A stretch of DNA of 64,000 nucleotides from assembly GCF_006716095.1 (NCBI RefSeq), contig NZ_VFOK01000001.1, positions 1,829,375 to 1,893,374 of the forward strand. The letters are read 5' to 3'. The notes beneath the pieces were generated by a model, which searched no databases, was not told the DNA's origin, and was given only the letters and a program-made list of their open reading frames with translations. The position numbers and the translations under genes are program-made. The DNA comes from Barrientosiimonas humi (GTDB lineage: Bacteria > Actinomycetota > Actinomycetes > Actinomycetales > Dermatophilaceae). Below, piece by piece: positions 60,301 through 64,000 of the stretch; position 1 is the stretch's first letter, and each line of letters starts with the position of its first letter.

Positions 60301-60486
60301 GTTGCGTCTCACTTCTCTTAGTCGTTCAGGGTGGTCGTTCGCTAGGGAACGTCAGGTGCGTCTCGCGTCGAGGTCATCGCCGTGCGGGAGGAGACCCCCG
60401 CTGCAGAACCCGGAAGAAACCAGGCCGACCGCCGCGACGGCGCACCGAGGATCAAAGATACCGGTCGGCCACCGGCATCTCCAAAC

Positions 60487-63027
60487 TCAGCCGCCGGCGG
60501 GGTCCTGGTCGGCGTCGGTCGAACCGCCCTCGGCGGTCTTCGCGGCACCGGGCGGACCGGCCGGGGCGACGACCCGGCCACGCCGACGGCGCGGACGGCG
60601 TACGGGCTCGGCCGGCTCCCCGGCGTCGGCCTGGCTCTGCGCCGCGGCCGGCGCCTCGGACCGACCCTGCGCGGCCGGCGTCTCCGGCTGGGCGGGGGCG
60701 TCGTCGCGCGCCTGCTCGTCCTTGGCCTGCTCCAGCTTGCCGACCGCCGCGGCGTGGGCGGCGGCGGCGATCTGGGCGGGCGTGCGCCCGTTGGAGTCGA
60801 CCCGCTCGTGCTGGCCGTTCTGGCCGTTCTGCCCGGACTGGCCGTCCTTGCCCTCGCGGCCGGAGTCCTGCTGGCCAGACTTGCCGCCACGGCCCCGGCG
60901 GCTCTTGCCGCCGCCCCCGCTGTTGCTGCCACCGCCGTTGCCGTTGCCGCCGCCCTGCTTCTCGACCGGGTGGTCGTGCACGACGACGCCGCGGCCCTGG
61001 CAGGTCTCGCACGGCTCGGAGAAGATCTCCAGCAGCCCGCTGCCGACCCGCTTGCGGGTCATCTGCACCAGGCCCAGCGAGGTGACCTCGGCGACCTGGT
61101 GCTTGGTGCGGTCGCGGCCGAGGCACTCCAGCAGCCGGCGCACGACCAGGTCGCGGTTGGCCTCCAGGACCATGTCGATGAAGTCGACGACGATGATCCC
61201 GCCGATGTCGCGCAGCCGCATCTGGCGCACGATCTCCTCGGCGGCCTCGATGTTGTTCTTGGTGACGGTCTCCTCGAGGTTGCCCCCGGAGCCGACGAAC
61301 TTGCCGGTGTTGACGTCGATGACGGTCATCGCCTCGGTGCGGTCGATGATCAGCGACCCGCCGGAGGGCAGCCAGACCTTGCGGTCGAGAGCCTTGGCGA
61401 GCTGCTCGTCGACGCGGTGGACGGTGAAGACGTCCTTCTCGCCGGTCCACTTCTCCAGCCGCGGCGCCAGGTCGGGCGCGACCGACTCGACGTAGTCGCT
61501 GATCTGCGACCAGGCGCCGTCGCCGGAGACGACCAGCGAGGAGAAGTCCTCGTTGAACACGTCCCGGATGACCCGCACCGTCAGCTCGGACTCCCCGTGC
61601 AGCAGCGACGGTGCGCTGGTGCCGGAGGAGGAGGCCTTCTTCTGGATCTTCTCCCAGGCCTTGGTGAGCCGCTCGACGTCGGCGCGCAGCTCCTCCTCGC
61701 TCGCGCCCTCGGCGGCGGTGCGCACGATGACGCCGGCGTCCTCGGGCACGACCTCCTTGAGGATCTTCTTCAGCCGGGCCCGCTCGGTGTCGGGCAGCTT
61801 GCGGGAGATGCCGGTCATCGAGTTGCCGGGGACGTAGACCAGATAGCGGCCCGGCAGCGAGATCTGCGAGGTGAGCCGGGCGCCCTTGTGCCCGATCGGG
61901 TCCTTGGTGACCTGCACCAGCACCGTCTCGCCCGACTTCAGGGCGTTCTCGATGCGCTTGGGCTGGCCCTCCATGCCGGCGGCGTCCCAGTTGACCTCAC
62001 CGGCGTACAGCACCGCGTTGCGGCCCCGGCCGATGTCGACGAACGCCGCCTCCATGCTCGGCAGCACGTTCTGCACGCGCCCCAGGTAGACGTTGCCGGC
62101 CATGCTGCCCGAGCGGGTGTCGCTGCTGACGTAGTGCTCGACGAGGACGCCGTCCTCCAGCACCCCGATCTGGGTGCGCCCCTCGCGCTCGCGCACGACC
62201 ATCGAGCGCTCGACGCTCTCGCGGCGGGCGAGGAACTCTGCCTCGGTGATGACCGTACGGCGGCGGCCGGCCTCGCGCCCCTCGCGGCGGCGCTGCTTCT
62301 TGGCCTCCAGCCGGGTCGAGCCCTTGATGGCGGTGACCTCGTCGCGGCCCTTGCGCGGCTCGCGCACCTTGGTCACGGTGCCGGGCGGGTCGTCGCCCTC
62401 GGCCGAGCCGGACCCGGAGCGGCGACGGCGGCGCCGGCGGCGGCTGCCGGTCCCGCCGGTCTCGTCCTCGCCCTGCTCGTCGGCCCCGTCGGTTTGCTGG
62501 TCCTCGTCGGAGTCCGTCGCTTCGGCGTCGGGCTGCTCGCCGTCGCCCTGCTCCTTCTTGCCCTTGCCGCCGCGACCCTTGGCCTGGCCCTTGCCCTTGC
62601 CCCGGGCGGGCTTGTCGTCGCCTGCCGCGTCGGAGCGGTCGTCCTCGGAGCCGGACTCCTGACCCCCGTCGGCCTCGCCCTCGCCGTCCTTGGCACGCCG
62701 GCCGCGGCCACCGCGCCGGCGGCGGCCCTTGCCCTCGCCGGAGTCCTGCTCGTCCTGGTCGCCCTGCGCGTCCTCGCGCCCCCCGCGGCTGCCGCCGCGC
62801 TGGTCGGCGTCCTCGCCAGATCGGTCGTTGCGGTCGTCGCGCTCGTTGCGGTCGTCGCGCTCCGGCGTGCGGGCCGGGGCCCGGGTCTCGGGGTCGGGCG
62901 CCTGGAAGATCAGCCCGAACGCAGCGGCCGGGGGCTGCTGCTGCGGGGCCCCCTGCTCGGCGCCCTGCGCGGTCTTCGCCGATTCGTCGTCGGCGGTCTT
63001 GCCCTGGTCTGAAAAGTCGAGGCTCAT
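60487..63027 (-). CDS. rne: Ribonuclease E/G family protein
   Basis: An 846-residue endoribonuclease central to RNA decay and rRNA/tRNA maturation. Residues 1-265 are a long charged and Arg/Gly-rich disordered region. The catalytic core starts at about 275 with an S1 domain (GNVYLGRVQNVLPSMEAAFV). The catalytic Asp pair lies in TVIDVNTGKF and IIVVDFIDM, and the zinc-link reads CETCQGRG near 715. The last 130 residues are again disordered and rich in Gly, Gln and Ala. This layout, with disorder on both sides of the core, is typical of actinobacterial RNase E. Confidence 0.95.
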   Translation of the reverse strand: MSLDFSDQGKTADDESAKTAQGAEQGAPQQQPPAAAFGLIFQAPDPETRAPARTPERDDRNERDDRNDRSGEDADQRGGSRGGREDAQGDQDEQDSGEGKGRRRRGGRGRRAKDGEGEADGGQESGSEDDRSDAAGDDKPARGKGKGQAKGRGGKGKKEQGDGEQPDAEATDSDEDQQTDGADEQGEDETGGTGSRRRRRRRRSGSGSAEGDDPPGTVTKVREPRKGRDEVTAIKGSTRLEAKKQRRREGREAGRRRTVITEAEFLARRESVERSMVVREREGRTQIGVLEDGVLVEHYVSSDTRSGSMAGNVYLGRVQNVLPSMEAAFVDIGRGRNAVLYAGEVNWDAAGMEGQPKRIENALKSGETVLVQVTKDPIGHKGARLTSQISLPGRYLVYVPGNSMTGISRKLPDTERARLKKILKEVVPEDAGVIVRTAAEGASEEELRADVERLTKAWEKIQKKASSSGTSAPSLLHGESELTVRVIRDVFNEDFSSLVVSGDGAWSQISDYVESVAPDLAPRLEKWTGEKDVFTVHRVDEQLAKALDRKVWLPSGGSLIIDRTEAMTVIDVNTGKFVGSGGNLEETVTKNNIEAAEEIVRQMRLRDIGGIIVVDFIDMVLEANRDLVVRRLLECLGRDRTKHQVAEVTSLGLVQMTRKRVGSGLLEIFSEPCETCQGRGVVVHDHPVEKQGGGNGNGGGSNSGGGGKSRRGRGGKSGQQDSGREGKDGQSGQNGQNGQHERVDSNGRTPAQIAAAAHAAAVGKLEQAKDEQARDDAPAQPETPAAQGRSEAPAAAQSQADAGEPAEPVRRPRRRRGRVVAPAGPPGAAKTAEGGSTDADQDPAGG

Positions 63028-63364
63028 CTGCTCGATCCCTCCGTCGCGCGCGAGCGGCCACAGCCCGGACCGGGTGGTCCGCCACGCCCGCGCGTTGCGG
63101 TGGTGCGCCGCCGGTCGCGGGGTTCGCGACGGCGGAAGTCGTCTGCTACGCCAGGGCGAGCTTCGCGGCAGTGCGCGGCAGCTCCGGTGCCGTTGGCGCC
63201 GATCGTCCCGGTCGGCGGCTTCGCAGGTCAGCGTCGGCCACCCGCGCTCGGCCTGGGCGCGCGATCAGGCGGCTGCAACAGGCTGGCGGTCGGGGCTCGG
63301 TCGGGGCGTATCGGTGCTGTGGTGCTCCGGTACGACCGCTGAGCAGTATCGCACAGAGTGCGGC
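63028..63364. other. 337-bp gap upstream of rne without a gene
   Basis: The stretch between rne and the DUF2344 gene has no convincing gene. It presumably holds the rne promoter and a long 5' leader, which in RNase E genes is often used for self-control. A possible extended -10 (TGTGCGATACT, minus strand, near 63350) is seen. The inner part is full of short GC-rich inverted words without one dominant hairpin. Confidence 0.5.
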
Positions 63365-64000
63365 TCAGTCCGGGACGAGCGGGTCGGCCACCGAGCCGTC
63401 GGCGGCCAGCGGGCCCTGGGCCAGCCGGGTGATCAGCGGCGGCCGGCCCGGCGCGAGCCCCGCCACGACGCCCAACCCGGTGAGCACGTCGTCGGGGCGC
63501 ACGGCCGGGGTCGTGTGCTCCAGCACCAGCAGCAGCTGCTGCCCGTCCTCGGCGAGTCGCGCCGAGCGGACCGCGGCGCGCACGTCGAACGTGCGCGGCC
63601 CGCGCTTCATCATCCGGGTCACCTCGACCGACTCGGCGGCGAGGAGGGCCGCGAGCGCCGGCCCCAGCGCGGGCGCGTCGTCGGGCGCGAACCGCACCGA
63701 CCAGCTCGAGGCCTGCAGCCGGTCGGCGAGCGCCCCGGGCTCGGCCTCGACCACCTCGAGCACGTCGAGACCGGGCGGGAGCGCCTCGTCCAGCCGCCGG
63801 CGTACGTCGTCGGGCTCGAGCCGCGCGCGCAGCTGCAGCTCGAAGTACTCCGCCTCGCTCGCGGTGCCGGTGGCCGCCGCGTTGGCGTAGCTGATCTTGG
63901 GGTGGGGGTGGAAGCCGGCCGAGAACGCCATCGGCACCTGTGCCCGGCGCAGCGCCCGCTCCAGCGCGCGCTGGAAGTCGCGGGTGGAGGTGAACCGCAG
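63365..64000 (-). CDS. TIGR03936/DUF2344 family protein (3' part, runs off the window)
   Basis: The visible C-terminal 211 residues begin LRFTSTRDFQRALERALRRA and contain PMAFSAGFHPHPKISYANAA, the signature of the DUF2344 family. These are radical-SAM-associated proteins; in actinobacteria they are encoded as stand-alone genes before rne, next to a radical SAM gene that would lie beyond the edge here. A role in RNA modification is suspected but I know no proven function. The start lies outside the window. Confidence 0.9.
   Translation of the reverse strand: MRFTSTRDFQRALERALRRAQVPMAFSAGFHPHPKISYANAAATGTASEAEYFELQLRARLEPDDVRRRLDEALPPGLDVLEVVEAEPGALADRLQASSWSVRFAPDDAPALGPALAALLAAESVEVTRMMKRGPRTFDVRAAVRSARLAEDGQQLLLVLEHTTPAVRPDDVLTGLGVVAGLAPGRPPLITRLAQGPLAADGSVADPLVPD

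Noticed and set aside
60301-60486. An L21-type ribosomal leader before rplU
   Set aside because: The gap between rne and rplU shows no convincing conserved stem set, and such leaders are known to me mainly from Firmicutes.

Overview
The window looks like a chromosomal segment of a very GC-rich actinobacterium. The gene order rne-rplU-rpmA-obgE-proB-proA-nadD-rsfS, the hrcA/DUF3097/hemW/lepA neighbourhood, frequent GTG starts and the absence of phage or plasmid genes all fit Micrococcales. A Dermacoccaceae or Intrasporangiaceae relative is my guess from gene content only. Most genes are packed into short runs joined by 1-4 base overlaps (ATGA, GTGA, TGATG), so translational coupling is the rule.

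Layout. 1-0.6 kb: 5' part of hrcA with a CIRCE operator. 0.7-7.1 kb: DUF3097, a Nudix/NrtR-like protein, a DUF559-type protein bracketed by two hairpin repeats, then nadA-nadB-nadC behind two palindromes (de novo NAD synthesis). 7.2-11.2 kb: DUF4870, hemW, DUF402, a 78-bp tandem repeat, an Eis-like acetyltransferase. 11.1-14.5 kb: two tandem TDT-family transporters, a LysR regulator, a good LysR-type box and a remnant of an ECF sigma factor. 14.5-18.3 kb: DUF4442, LysE exporter, HEAT protein, alpha/beta hydrolase, trmB. 18.3-23 kb: lepA, OsmC, MFS exporter, a second DUF559-like protein.

23-29.8 kb is a glycolate/glyoxylate module: malate synthase, glcD-glcE-glcF and an IclR regulator. It oxidises glycolate to glyoxylate and condenses this with acetyl-CoA. 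29.8-38 kb: a PemK-like protein with an apparent in-frame insertion, two coupled acyl-CoA dehydrogenases with complementary motif loss, and a sugar ABC importer ending in a family 3 glycosidase. Two copies of a roughly 70-bp complex palindrome bracket 30.5-38.1 kb. 38.2-41.3 kb: TetR and an MMPL exporter. 41.3-43.1 kb: a coupled operon of a haem-oxygenase-like diiron oxidase, a CDGSH iron-sulfur protein and a methyltransferase, the least understood system here. 43.3-50 kb: isochorismatase-like hydrolase, YnfA, glutathione-independent formaldehyde dehydrogenase, DUF2254, DinB-like, TfoX-like, and a TetR/SDR/NTF2-like group.

50.1-64 kb: tRNA-Ala(GGC) and the conserved block DUF4442-phosphatase-rsfS-nadD-small membrane protein, GT2, proA, a DedA-like protein, proB, a Tat-exported NlpC/P60 protein, obgE, rpmA, rplU, rne and part of a DUF2344 gene. 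nadD has no standard start codon upstream of its conserved first strand and seems to start at CTG, overlapping the preceding stop.

The most promising items for follow-up are the diiron oxidase/CDGSH/methyltransferase operon, the 70-bp palindrome pair, the complementary acyl-CoA dehydrogenase pair, the CTG start of nadD, and the insertion in the PemK-like gene.
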